64,000 nt of DNA from Curtobacterium sp. MCBD17_035 (GTDB lineage Bacteria; Actinomycetota; Actinomycetes; Actinomycetales; Microbacteriaceae): positions 2,790,001 through 2,854,000 of the forward strand of contig NZ_CP126279.1 in assembly GCF_003234815.2 (NCBI RefSeq). Direction: 5' to 3'. The translations under genes and the position numbers were made by a program. Shown here piece after piece: positions 43,033 to 51,704 of this stretch (positions are counted from its first letter, which is position 1; every line of letters starts with the position of its first letter). Below the pieces are notes generated by a model. That model was not told the DNA's origin and ran no database searches. It was given only the letters and a program-made list of their open reading frames with translations.

Positions 43033-44568
43033 ATGTCCACCGCAACCATCACCGTCGACCGCGAGTTCATCGTCGGTCCCGTTCCGCGCCGACTGTTCGG
43101 CTCGTTCGTCGAGCACATGGGCCGATGCGTCTACACCGGGATCTACGAGCCCGGCCACCCGAACGCCGACGAACACGGGTTCCGCCGTGACGTGCTCGAC
43201 CTCACCCGCGAGATGGGCGTCTCGATCGTCCGCTACCCGGGCGGCAACTTCGTCTCCGGCTACCGCTGGGAGGACGGGGTCGGCCCCGTCGAGCAGCGTC
43301 CCCGCCGGCTCGACGGCGCCTGGCACACGGTCGAGACCAACGCCTTCGGTCTGCACGAGTTCGCCGCCTGGGCCAAGGAGGCGGGGGTCGAGGTCATGGA
43401 GGCCATCAACCTCGGCACCCGCGGCGTCGAGGAGGCCCGTGCCATCGTCGAGTACGCGAACCACCCGGGCGGCACGGAGTGGTCGGACAAGCGTCGCGCC
43501 AACGGAGCCGAGGAGCCGTTCGACATCCGCGTGTGGAACCTCGGCAACGAGCTCGACGGCCCCTGGCAGATCGGCCACAAGACCGCCGACGAGTACGGCC
43601 GCCTGGCGCAGGAGGCCGGCAAGGCGATGAAGCTCGTCGACCCGACGATCGAACTCGTCGCGGTCGGCTCGTCGAACTCGCACATGCCGACCTTCGGGTC
43701 CTGGGAGCACACGGTCCTGTCACACGCCTACGACGAGGTCGACTACATCTCGATGCACGCGTACTACCAGGAGCACGACGGTGACGCGCTGTCGTTCCTC
43801 GCGAGCGCGAACGACATGGACTACTTCATCGAGTCCGTCGTGGCCACGGCCGACGCCGTCAAGGCGAAGCGCCAGTCCTCCAAGGTCGTCAACGTCTCGT
43901 TCGACGAGTGGAACGTCTGGTACCAGCGCGGGCTCGAGACCGAGGACCAGCCGCACGTCGTCGGCAAGGCCCAGTGGCGCGAGCACCCGCGGCTCATCGA
44001 GGACCAGTACAACGTCACCGACGCGGTGGTCGTCGGTACCTTCCTCAACTCGCTCCTCCGCCACGGCGACCGCGTCACGATCGCGAACCAGGCCCAGCTG
44101 GTCAACGTGATCGCGCCGATCCGCAGCGAGGAGAACGGTCCCGCGTGGCGTCAGACCATCTACTGGCCGTTCGCCCGCACCGCGGAACTCGCCCGCGGTG
44201 ACATCCTCCGCACCGTCGTCCGGAGCGACCGGTTCGCCTCGTCCCAGTACGGGGACGCCGACGTCGTCGACGCGAGCGTCACGTACGACGCCGACCGCGG
44301 CCGCGTCGCGGTGTTCGTCGCCAACCGCGGTCTCGAGGAGGCGTCGGACGTCACCGTGGCCCTCCGCGGCTTCACGGCCGGCCAGGTCACGCGTGCCGAG
44401 GTCCTGACGATCCCCGAGGGCGGGGACCGCTTCACCGCGAACACCGAGGCGGCGCAGGACGCCGTCGGCCTCACACCGCTGCAGGCGTCGGTCCAGGACG
44501 GCGCGCTCCGCACCACCCTGCCGCCGCTGTCGTGGGCGGTCCTGGAGGTCGAGGTCACCCAGGCCTGA
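43033..44568 (+). CDS. abfA: Alpha-L-arabinofuranosidase, glycoside hydrolase family 51
   Basis: A 511-residue retaining arabinofuranosidase that releases arabinose from arabinan- or arabinoxylan-derived oligosaccharides. It has RLFGSFVEHMGRCVYTGIYE, VSIVRYPGGNFVSGYRWEDG, the acid/base Glu in RVWNLGNELDGPWQIG and the nucleophile Glu in VNVSFDEWNVWYQR. A C-terminal beta-sandwich (LPPLSWAVLEVEV) closes the protein. No signal peptide is seen, so it acts in the cytosol on imported oligosaccharides; no transporter is adjacent. Expression is probably controlled by the upstream LacI protein. Confidence 0.96.
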   Translation: MSTATITVDREFIVGPVPRRLFGSFVEHMGRCVYTGIYEPGHPNADEHGFRRDVLDLTREMGVSIVRYPGGNFVSGYRWEDGVGPVEQRPRRLDGAWHTVETNAFGLHEFAAWAKEAGVEVMEAINLGTRGVEEARAIVEYANHPGGTEWSDKRRANGAEEPFDIRVWNLGNELDGPWQIGHKTADEYGRLAQEAGKAMKLVDPTIELVAVGSSNSHMPTFGSWEHTVLSHAYDEVDYISMHAYYQEHDGDALSFLASANDMDYFIESVVATADAVKAKRQSSKVVNVSFDEWNVWYQRGLETEDQPHVVGKAQWREHPRLIEDQYNVTDAVVVGTFLNSLLRHGDRVTIANQAQLVNVIAPIRSEENGPAWRQTIYWPFARTAELARGDILRTVVRSDRFASSQYGDADVVDASVTYDADRGRVAVFVANRGLEEASDVTVALRGFTAGQVTRAEVLTIPEGGDRFTANTEAAQDAVGLTPLQASVQDGALRTTLPPLSWAVLEVEVTQA

Positions 44569-44612
44569 CCGGTCCGGGCGGTCCCGGCCACCGTGCCGAA
44601 ACGACCGGCCAG

Positions 44613-44662
44613 ATCGCAGAACATGCCGCTCACGTTCACACGTGAGCGGCATGTTCTGCGAT
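44613..44662. terminator. 22-bp perfect hairpin between convergent genes
   Basis: Arms 44613-44634 and 44641-44662 pair without a mismatch around the loop TTCACA. It lies between abfA (+) and the GlsB-like gene (-). It should stop transcription from both sides, though only a short T run follows on the plus strand. Confidence 0.75.
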
Positions 44663-44701
44663 TTCGAGGCTCCAGAGGACCGGGAGCCCGGCGACCGGTG
44701 G

Positions 44702-44980
44702 TCAGCGGCGAGCAGCCCCGCGCCCCGCGAACCGCGTGTAGATGAACAGCACGATGACCGCGCCGATGATCGACCCGATGATCCCGGCAGGCTGGAAGAA
44801 GCCGTCCATCGGGTCGTGCTGGAAGATGAGGAACCCGAGGAACCCACCCACGAACGAGCCGATGATGCCGAGCACGATGGTCGCGATGATGCCCATCGAC
44901 TGCCGGCCGGGGATGATGAGGCGGGCGAGCGCACCGGCGATCAGGCCGATGATGATCAAGCTGATGATGAGACCGATCAA
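44702..44980 (-). CDS. GlsB/YeaQ/YmgE-family small membrane protein
   Basis: A 92-residue membrane protein of the transglycosylase-associated family, often induced by stress. It has three hydrophobic segments: LIISLIIIGLIAGALARLII, IIATIVLGIIGSFVGGFLGF and GIIGSIIGAVIVLFIYTRFA, with the PGRQSMG turn between the first two. The TTG start was chosen because AGGAGG lies 5 bases upstream and it gives the family-typical length. Biochemical function is not established. The AraC gene is upstream on the same strand with a hairpin between. Confidence 0.88.
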   Translation of the reverse strand: MIGLIISLIIIGLIAGALARLIIPGRQSMGIIATIVLGIIGSFVGGFLGFLIFQHDPMDGFFQPAGIIGSIIGAVIVLFIYTRFAGRGAARR

Positions 44981-45005
44981 GAGGTCCTCCTGGTGTTGCG
45001 TTAGT

Positions 45006-45036
45006 CCGCTACGCCACGGCGGGTTCGCCGTAGCGG
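45006..45036 (-). terminator. Hairpin after the AraC-family gene
   Basis: CCGCTACG (45006-45013) and CGTAGCGG (45029-45036) form an 8-bp stem. In minus-strand direction it follows the AraC stop by about 65 bases and precedes the GlsB-like start by 26, so it is either a terminator or a leader structure. Confidence 0.4.
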
Positions 45037-45100
45037 TGATCAGCACCCGAGTCAACTCCGAATCCGCCCGACCTGTTACGCCGCCGTGCGCCGCGTCGGG

Positions 45101-46075
45101 TCAGCCGTCGCGGCGCAGCGTCGTGTTCGGGGCCTCGCCGAACTCGGCGGCGTAGGCCGCGGCGAAGCGTCCCTTGTGGCCGAATCCGTGCGCGCCCGCG
45201 ATCTCGGCGACGGTGTCCGTGCGGTGGTCGGCCGCGAGCAACCGGTCCCGCACCATGCTGAGCCGAACGCGACGGAGGTACGTGGTGGGCGTCATCCCGT
45301 GCGTCCGGTTGAACGCCTCCTGCAGCCCGCGCATGCTCATCCCGGCCGCGGCGGCGACGTCGGTGATGCCGATCGGGCTCGTGGCGTGCTCGCGGATGAA
45401 GCGCTCGGCGGCAGCGACCCGGGCTTCCGCGGCCGTCCCGACCCCGTCGGGGTCCGTCGCCGGCACGACCGGCCAGTGCGGGAACGCGGCCAGGAGGCCC
45501 TCCGCAGCCGTCCGCGCCAGCTCGCGCTCCGCGTCGAGCGTCACGGTCGCGGGACCGCTGATGAGCGTCACCGCGACCTGCCGCACCATGGCCCACCACG
45601 CCGAGCGGGCGTCGCCCGTGGGGATGTGGTCGTGGTCGAACCCGAGCGGTCCCGGAGCCCAGCCCCCGCGTTCCGCCGCGACCTCCTCGACGATCGACCG
45701 GTCCACGTGGAGCAGGTCCTTGTCGAAGCCGTCGTAGCGGAAGGGGAACGACCCGGTCGGGTAGAGGACGGGTTCGCCCTCGGACACGTCGAGCCCAGCG
45801 ATGGAGCCGCTGCCCTCCTTGAGCCACGCGACGACGTACTCGTCGGCCGACGTCTCGAGTTCGCCCGACACCATCCCGGTCAGCCGGGTGGACGCGAGCG
45901 ACAGCAGTCCGGTCCCGGTGACGGTGTGTCGGAAACCGAACGGCCGGCCGTCGGCGTCGGGCTGGACGTCCCAGCCGACGGCGTGATGCGTGGTCTGCAA
46001 CAACACCCGCGCCTGCTCGACGTCCTGGCTCGTCGCGACCCTGCGCTCCCGGGTGATACGGGCGGTTCCTTCCAT
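45101..46075 (-). CDS. AraC-family transcriptional regulator
   Basis: A 324-residue regulator. The N-terminal 200 residues resemble the AraC-binding-like-2 domain (RHTVTGTGLLSLASTRLTGM, LYPTGSFPFRYDGFDKDLLH). The C-terminal double HTH has EHATSPIGITDVAAAAGMSM, RGLQEAFNRTHGMTPTTYLR and FGHKGRFAAAYAAEFGEAPN. The ligand and targets are unknown; the flanking genes (GlsB-like protein, hydrolases) are candidates. The 154-bp gap upstream holds only a small CCGCG-CTT-CGCGG hairpin that I can point to. Confidence 0.9.
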   Translation of the reverse strand: MEGTARITRERRVATSQDVEQARVLLQTTHHAVGWDVQPDADGRPFGFRHTVTGTGLLSLASTRLTGMVSGELETSADEYVVAWLKEGSGSIAGLDVSEGEPVLYPTGSFPFRYDGFDKDLLHVDRSIVEEVAAERGGWAPGPLGFDHDHIPTGDARSAWWAMVRQVAVTLISGPATVTLDAERELARTAAEGLLAAFPHWPVVPATDPDGVGTAAEARVAAAERFIREHATSPIGITDVAAAAGMSMRGLQEAFNRTHGMTPTTYLRRVRLSMVRDRLLAADHRTDTVAEIAGAHGFGHKGRFAAAYAAEFGEAPNTTLRRDG

Positions 46076-46229
46076 CGTCCGCTCATCATCACGGGCACGC
46101 GAGGGTTCGGCAATTCCAGAGACGCACGATCCAGCCAGACACCGTACTGCCCGCGCTTCGCGGACAATCGGCCGGTCAGACGGCGGTCATCGTGCGGCTC
46201 GTTCGGGCATCAGGACGTCGACGACCAGG

Positions 46230-46982
46230 TCACTGCGGCTCCGAGGACACCGCCGGGTCGACGGCGTCGAGCACGGCCCGGTAGGTGCGCGGATCACTGA
46301 GGATCCGGAAGTGCCCGCCGACGGGCAAGCGCTCGTTCTTCGCCCCGACGAGGGCACTGCCCTCGGGGATCATCGTGTCGAAGACGCCGTAGACCGAGGT
46401 GATCCGGCCGTTCGCGTGCACGTCCGCGAGGAGCGCGGCCAGGGTCGGGTCGTGCACCGAGAACGCCCGGAGCGTCGCGTTCGGCGCGAACCGTGCGTAC
46501 GACGAGCCGCCGAACGGGGCCGACACGGCGACCATCCGGTCGACGCGACCACCGCCGTCCAGCAGGGTCATCGCGTACTTGCCGATCAGTCCGCCCTTGC
46601 TGTGGGTGACGAGGAGCACGTCGTGGAGGTCCTCGGCGCGGATCTGGTCCATCACGAGTCGGGCACCGGCGCGCACCGACTGCCGGTTGTGCCGCAACGC
46701 CGTCACGACGAACACCGGGTGCCCGTGATCGTGCAGCGCGTCCATGAGGGGCCGCATGAAGTGCCACGTCTCGTACACGCCCGGCACCACGACGATCGGC
46801 TGGCGGTCACCGCTCCGGTAGTCGTCGGCCGTCGTCGGCCCGAGGCTCCGCAGCTGCCACACCGCCGCGTACCACCAGTCGAGCAGGAACCATCGCGCGT
46901 CGCGCAGGTGCACGGCCAGGCGGGGAGGTGGGTCGGGCGTGCTCCGCGCCTCCCGGTCCCGCCACCCGGTCGCGCCCGTCAC
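46230..46982 (-). CDS. Alpha/beta hydrolase, triacylglycerol-lipase-like
   Basis: A 250-residue serine hydrolase. The core begins QPIVVVPGVYETWHFMRPLM, the nucleophile Ser is in LLVTHSKGGLIGKYAM (SxGG form of the elbow: HSKGG), and the Asp and His are probably in GVFDTMIPEGS and GGHFRIL. The N-terminal stretch has a membrane-like WWYAAVWQL segment. The GTG start overlaps the stop of the upstream hydrolase by 4 bases, so the two are coupled. Its first codons contain a CGGGAGGCGCGG element (REAR). Confidence 0.82.
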   Translation of the reverse strand: MTGATGWRDREARSTPDPPPRLAVHLRDARWFLLDWWYAAVWQLRSLGPTTADDYRSGDRQPIVVVPGVYETWHFMRPLMDALHDHGHPVFVVTALRHNRQSVRAGARLVMDQIRAEDLHDVLLVTHSKGGLIGKYAMTLLDGGGRVDRMVAVSAPFGGSSYARFAPNATLRAFSVHDPTLAALLADVHANGRITSVYGVFDTMIPEGSALVGAKNERLPVGGHFRILSDPRTYRAVLDAVDPAVSSEPQ

Positions 46983-47752
46983 CGGAGCTGCCCCACGGTC
47001 TGGACGCGGATGAACTCGTCGACGATCGCCGCGACGGCACCGGGGTGGGCGTCCTGCACGTGGTGCGGTCCGGGCAGCTCGATGAACGCGGCTTCTCGCG
47101 CGACCCCGGCGACACGGGCGGCCCAGCCGCGGCGGGCGACCGGGTCCTCGGTGCCGCGCATCACGAGCACGGGGACCTCGAGCGCAGCGACCGACCGCAG
47201 CGTCGGGTACCGCATCATCACCCGGAGCTCCCGCAGGTACGTCGGCATGCTCCGGAGGTAGTCGGTGAGGAGCGTCGCGTTCATCGCCGGTCGCTCGCGG
47301 ATGCCGTCGACCGCGAGCGAGAACCCCTGCTGCAGGAGCGTCCGCCGCCGGTCGTCGATCACCGGGCCGATGAGCCCCACCGACGTCACGAAGCCCGGGT
47401 CCTGGAGTGCCATCCCGACGACGACCTGCGTGCCCATCGACTGCCCGATCGCCAGACACTGCTCGACGTCGCAGGCGCGGAGCGCGGTGATGACGAGTCG
47501 GGCGAGGTCCTCGATCTCGAGTCGGCGACCGGGAGACGGGGAGTCGGCGAAGCCGGGCAGGTCGACCGCGATCGTCCGGTACGAGCGCGAGAGCACCCGC
47601 TGCACGCGTTTGAACGACCGGTGCGACATGCCGATCCCGTGCACCAGGACGATCGTCGGCGCCAGGGTGTCGCGAGCACGGCCGGCGGGGGCCAGGGTGC
47701 GGAGCCGGAGGACACACCCTTCGACGTCGACGGTCTCGACGAGTGGGCGCAT
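46979..47752 (-). CDS. Alpha/beta hydrolase
   Basis: A 257-residue hydrolase of the classic fold. It shows VLVHGIGMSHRSFKRVQRVL, VDLPGFADSPSPG, nucleophile Ser in AIGQSMGTQVVVGMAL, and the late VPVLVMRGTEDPVARRGWAA and LPGPHHVQDAHPGA with the Asp and His. The substrate is unknown. The ATG is preceded by TAGCGT at 7 bases, indicating a leaderless start. It is followed by the second hydrolase in a GTGA overlap, so a two-step or heteromeric function is possible. Confidence 0.88.
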   Translation of the reverse strand: MRPLVETVDVEGCVLRLRTLAPAGRARDTLAPTIVLVHGIGMSHRSFKRVQRVLSRSYRTIAVDLPGFADSPSPGRRLEIEDLARLVITALRACDVEQCLAIGQSMGTQVVVGMALQDPGFVTSVGLIGPVIDDRRRTLLQQGFSLAVDGIRERPAMNATLLTDYLRSMPTYLRELRVMMRYPTLRSVAALEVPVLVMRGTEDPVARRGWAARVAGVAREAAFIELPGPHHVQDAHPGAVAAIVDEFIRVQTVGQLR

Positions 47753-47759
47753 GGAGATC

Positions 47760-47765
47760 ACGCTA
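47760..47765 (-). promoter_or_regulatory. -10 hexamer TAGCGT for the hydrolase pair
   Basis: TAGCGT on the minus strand, 7 bases before the ATG; leaderless. Confidence 0.5.
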
Positions 47766-47890
47766 CGCGGCACGCCCGACGGGATGACCATCCGCGACAT
47801 CAGCGTCGTCCTCGGCGTTCCCCACCAGCGCGTGCATCAACCGCTGCACGTGGAGGCGCACCAGCCGCCGCGCGTCCTGAGCCCCGGCGG

Positions 47891-49450
47891 TCACTCCCGC
47901 CGAACGCGGGTCGCCAGGTGCAGCGCCAGCCGGGTCTCGGGATCGGCGAGGTCGACCGCCAGCAGCCGCTCGACGCGTGCGATGCGGTCGGCGACGGTGT
48001 TGCGGTGCACGCCGAGCACGGCGGCGGTCTCGGCGAGCGACGACTCCGCGTCGAGGTAGGCGGCGAGGGTGACCCGGAGTGCGCCGCCGCCGCGCTCGAG
48101 CGGTGCCAACAACTGCTCCGCGGCCGGGAGGAACGTGTCGGTCTCCGTCCACGCGAGCAGGAGCTGCGCGAGGCCGAGTCGGTCCACGTGGACGAAGTGC
48201 CCCGACTCCGGCCGGCCACCGGCGAGCCGGGCGGCATCGGTCGCCTCGCCGAGGGTCCGGACGAGCCCGACGAGCCCCGCTTGCACGCTACCGACGCCGA
48301 CGGCGGTGTCGAGCCCGGGGCGGAGCGCCGCCTGCGCACGGCGGACGGCGGTGGCGACGGCACCGATCCGCAGGTGGTCCGGTTCGTCGAGGTCCGACGT
48401 CCAGAGCGCCCATCCATCACCTTGTTCGACGACGTCGACCTCGAGCCCGGCGGCCGCCATGGCGACCTCGACCTCGCCGCGGAGGGCGACCTGGTCGACG
48501 GGGTGCCGGGTGACCACACGGATGCCGACGTGCCAGGCGTCGAGCTGCCACCCCGCCGCGAGCGTCCGCTGCACGAGGCCCGGCTCCGGGCTGCCGTCCG
48601 CCGCGCGGAGCTCGTCGAGCATCGCGGTGCGGTAGCGGGCGTCACGTTCGTCGTCGAGCCGGGTGAGCACGAGCCGGTGCCCGACGGCGACCGCGGCCAC
48701 CCGGAGCGCCACGGCCATCGTGGTGCGCTCGGCTCGGACCGGCGCGGTGAGCCCGACGCCGAGCCACGCCCGTGCGCCGATGCCCGTCCCGACGGGGACG
48801 AGCACGAGGGTCTCGTCGCCGTCCGTGACCGTGATGGGCTCGCTGCCGCCGGCGGCGCGGGCGAGCATCCGCACGGCCCCGGCGCCGACCCCGGGTCCGC
48901 GGAGTGGCCGGCCGGCGGCGTCGAGGAAGCGCACGGGTGCGCCGAGCTGGCGGTCGAGCTGCCGGAACAGGTCGTCGAGGTCGGGTCCGGCCTCGAGCCC
49001 GATCCGCGCGACGGCCACCGCGGCACGGGCTGCCGGGGCCTCTCCCGTGCCGACGAGTTCGTGCAGGCGGACGGAGGTGGACCACGCGTCGTCCGTGGCG
49101 AGCACGGCCACACCGAGGCGGTCGGCGAGCGCACGGGTCCCCGGGCCGGGCATCGGGGCGGAGTCCGGGACGGCGGCGGGGTCCGGCCGGACGACGAGCG
49201 TGCGGACCCCGACGCCGGCGGCGCGCCGCAGGAGGACGTCGAACCGCGCGTCGAACCGGGCGACCGGTGTCAGGAGCACCACGGCGCACCCGTCACCGCC
49301 GGCCGTGCCGGAGAGCTCGCGACCGACGACGTCCACCGCTCCGACGAGTCCGAGCACCCGCGCGACACCGGGGTCGTCCGGCCCCGCGAGGAGCCGGACC
49401 TCGGACCTGGCGGTCGACAGCATCGCCAGGAGTTCGCGGAGCGGGATCAC
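47891..49450 (-). CDS. PucR/CdaR-family transcriptional regulator
   Basis: A 519-residue regulator of the purine/sugar-diacid catabolism type. The N-terminal part resembles the PucR ligand domain (VIPLRELLAMLSTARSEVRL). A GGDEF-like middle region leads to the C-terminal HTH_30: LERGGGALRVTLAAYLDAES, SLAETAAVLGVHRNTVADRI and ARVERLLAVDLADPETRLAL. It is the last gene of the permease/HyuA/DUF917 operon, joined to it by a GTGA overlap, so it is made with the enzymes and probably senses their substrate. The 138 bases after it hold nothing I recognise. Confidence 0.9.
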   Translation of the reverse strand: MIPLRELLAMLSTARSEVRLLAGPDDPGVARVLGLVGAVDVVGRELSGTAGGDGCAVVLLTPVARFDARFDVLLRRAAGVGVRTLVVRPDPAAVPDSAPMPGPGTRALADRLGVAVLATDDAWSTSVRLHELVGTGEAPAARAAVAVARIGLEAGPDLDDLFRQLDRQLGAPVRFLDAAGRPLRGPGVGAGAVRMLARAAGGSEPITVTDGDETLVLVPVGTGIGARAWLGVGLTAPVRAERTTMAVALRVAAVAVGHRLVLTRLDDERDARYRTAMLDELRAADGSPEPGLVQRTLAAGWQLDAWHVGIRVVTRHPVDQVALRGEVEVAMAAAGLEVDVVEQGDGWALWTSDLDEPDHLRIGAVATAVRRAQAALRPGLDTAVGVGSVQAGLVGLVRTLGEATDAARLAGGRPESGHFVHVDRLGLAQLLLAWTETDTFLPAAEQLLAPLERGGGALRVTLAAYLDAESSLAETAAVLGVHRNTVADRIARVERLLAVDLADPETRLALHLATRVRRE

Positions 49451-50505
49451 CGCACGCCCGCCGGTTCGGGCACGACGTCGGCGTCCACCCCGTAGGCCCG
49501 GGGCGCGACGCGGCCGAGTCGCACGGGATCGGCCCACCACCAGTCGGCGCCGGGCAGCACGAGCACCGCGAGTTCGTCCCCGGTGCGGATGCGATCCGCC
49601 GCGACGGGGTCGAGCGACCGGGCGTCGACCACGACGATGAGGCTCGGGGTGCTCGCGACGGGCTCGCCGTCGACCAGGCAGTGCACGTACTCGCTCCCGG
49701 CCTCGATCCGGGCGACCGCACCCGTGCAGGTGTCCACGATCGCGGTGGTGCTGTGCACGAACGCCATGGCGTCACCCGCGCGGTCGACGTCGACGACGCG
49801 GCCGAGGGCGACGACCCGCCCGCCGACCGCCCGCGCCAGGGCCTCGGGGTCCGCGGCAGCGGCGAGCGCCCGCCCCGTCCGCAGGGCACGCGTGACGCTC
49901 CCCGCAACGGCTCGTGCACGCAGCGTGGCGATGGGCACCGGCCCGATCGCGAACGCGGCCCAGCCACCGCTGTGGGACACGGCCTCACGCCAGACGGTCT
50001 CGAGGTCGCCGGGACTCGGCGCGTCGACGACGATCCGGAGGCCGCTGCTCGTGGCTGCGGCCGCGGTGACCGGCAGTGCTCCGGCGGCGAACAACGTGAG
50101 CTGGTCGAGGCGGGGGGTCGCCCGGCCGACGAGGTCGGCGTCGACGAGCGGCCGCCCCACCAGGTGCGCGGTGAGCGCGGCCGCCGGCCCGGTCACGCCG
50201 CCGATCTGGGCCGGGAGGACCGCGTCGGCACGGTCGCCCGTCCAGCGTTCGACGGCGGCGAGCGCGTCCGGGAGCTCGCGGCCGCTCGGCATCTTCTCCT
50301 CGAGCACGGTCGTCGAGCCGACGAGGCCCACCGCCGCGACCCGTTCGAGTCGGGGGTCGTCCAGCGACAACACGGGGACCCCGAAGCCGGGGCCGACGCG
50401 CCGGATGGCGCTGACGGTGTGGTCGACGCGACCGCCGCCACCGCAGCCGAGCAGGGCGGCACCACGCCCGAACGCGGGCACGTCGCCGGCCTGGAGGCGC
50501 GTCAC
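49447..50505 (-). CDS. DUF917 paralogue A (divergent)
   Basis: A 352-residue member of the DUF917 family, the third paralogue of this operon. It retains the overall plan (LQAGDVPAFGRGAALLG, VVALGRVVDVDRAGDA, TIRTGDELAVL-like end) but the glycine loop reads GCGGGGRVDHT instead of GTGGGGDPxIG, and IGGVTGPA replaces the GGxNS motif of the other two copies. It may be a structural subunit or have another substrate. The GTG start gives a 4-base overlap with paralogue B; an ATG 10 codons upstream is possible. As I recall, Pfam now relates DUF917 to S-methyl-thiohydantoin desulfurase. Confidence 0.82.
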   Translation of the reverse strand: MTRLQAGDVPAFGRGAALLGCGGGGRVDHTVSAIRRVGPGFGVPVLSLDDPRLERVAAVGLVGSTTVLEEKMPSGRELPDALAAVERWTGDRADAVLPAQIGGVTGPAAALTAHLVGRPLVDADLVGRATPRLDQLTLFAAGALPVTAAAATSSGLRIVVDAPSPGDLETVWREAVSHSGGWAAFAIGPVPIATLRARAVAGSVTRALRTGRALAAAADPEALARAVGGRVVALGRVVDVDRAGDAMAFVHSTTAIVDTCTGAVARIEAGSEYVHCLVDGEPVASTPSLIVVVDARSLDPVAADRIRTGDELAVLVLPGADWWWADPVRLGRVAPRAYGVDADVVPEPAGVR

Positions 50506-51704
50506 GCGCTGACCGTGCCCGTCGCCTCCGTCCATGGCTCCATGCTCCCATCGGGCACCGCGTCCGCCCCCGCCGCCGAGCACATCGGTGGACGCACGTC
50601 CCCGACGGCCCCCTGTGGATGGAGCACCTCGACGGGCGTGAACGCGTCGTCGAGCCCGAAGCAGGCCGGCCCGAACACGGCGAGCGCCTCGGGCGTGCGC
50701 ATGAGCGCGGGCGTCGACACGCCGACGACGCGGACCCGCTGCCCGTACCGGAGCCGTTCGGTGGTGATCGGTTCCGCGGTCTCGGCGTCGAGCACGCAGA
50801 TGAGATCGGGGACGACGGCGAGGAGCTCGTCACCGCGACGGGCGACGAGGTTCTCGTTCTGGAACACGATCTCGACGTCGCCGGCCGCGCCGCTGATCGT
50901 CGCCCGTCCACGCGCGAACCCCTCGACCGTGCGCCGCTCGACGTCGACGACCTTGCCCTCGTGCAGCTCGCGCAGGTGCGTGTAGATGGTGCGGGAGAAC
51001 GCGGCGGCGAGTTCCGCGACGGGGTCGCGGTGGGCCTCCCGTGCGTGCCGGACGGCCCGGCCGACCGCCAGCGCGAGCGACAGGGTCCGCGGGACCGCGG
51101 TGTCGCGCACCTGCCTGCCGGTCATGGCGTACTCGGCGATGTAGGCGACGCCGCCGAGCCGGATCGTGACGCCGCGCGCGAGCCACTCCATCTGCCGGTT
51201 GTCGTGCCCGGTCTCGATCACGACACCGTGGCCGCGCTCGTCGCTGATCGCGAGCGGCGATCCGGGCACGCCGTACACCGAGAACGTCTCCATCTGGAGC
51301 TCGGGGAACGCGCGCCCCATGCCGTCGGCGTCGACGACCGGGAGGCCCCCGGTCGCGCCGACGAGGAGGGGGATCATCGAGTTGATGCCACCGCACTCGA
51401 TGGGCATCGTGGCGGTCGCGGTGCGTCCCAGGTGCGCCTCGAGTCGCCGCAGGGCGCCGAGGGGCTCCGGGCCGGCCGGGATCCGTTCGAGCACGACCGT
51501 CGGGGCGCCCATCTGCGCGGTGGGGATCACGAACGCGTCGTCGTCGAGCTCGTCCGGGTCGAGGATCGTGACCGGGCCGTGCTCCTGCATCGCGGCGCGG
51601 ACGAGCAGCATCCCGATGGTCGGGTCCCCGCCGCCGCCCGTGCCGAGGAGCGCGGCGCCGCGGGCGAGGTCCGGGAGGTCCTCGATGCCGAGCAGCCAGC
51701 TCAC
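50502..51704 (-). CDS. DUF917 paralogue B
   Basis: A 400-residue DUF917 protein. The N-terminal loop is GAALLGTGGGGDPTIGMLL; further conserved pieces are AQMGAPTVVLERIPAG, MPIECGGINSMIPLL, VVDADGMGRAFPELQMETFS and EGFARGRATISG. DUF917 genes are usually next to hydantoinase/oxoprolinase genes, as here. A C-terminal extension of about 25 residues beyond the usual end (GADAVPDGSMEPWTEATGTV) is not in paralogue C. The GTG overlaps the stop of paralogue C and its own stop overlaps paralogue A, so all three are coupled. Confidence 0.88.
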   Translation of the reverse strand: MSWLLGIEDLPDLARGAALLGTGGGGDPTIGMLLVRAAMQEHGPVTILDPDELDDDAFVIPTAQMGAPTVVLERIPAGPEPLGALRRLEAHLGRTATATMPIECGGINSMIPLLVGATGGLPVVDADGMGRAFPELQMETFSVYGVPGSPLAISDERGHGVVIETGHDNRQMEWLARGVTIRLGGVAYIAEYAMTGRQVRDTAVPRTLSLALAVGRAVRHAREAHRDPVAELAAAFSRTIYTHLRELHEGKVVDVERRTVEGFARGRATISGAAGDVEIVFQNENLVARRGDELLAVVPDLICVLDAETAEPITTERLRYGQRVRVVGVSTPALMRTPEALAVFGPACFGLDDAFTPVEVLHPQGAVGDVRPPMCSAAGADAVPDGSMEPWTEATGTVSA

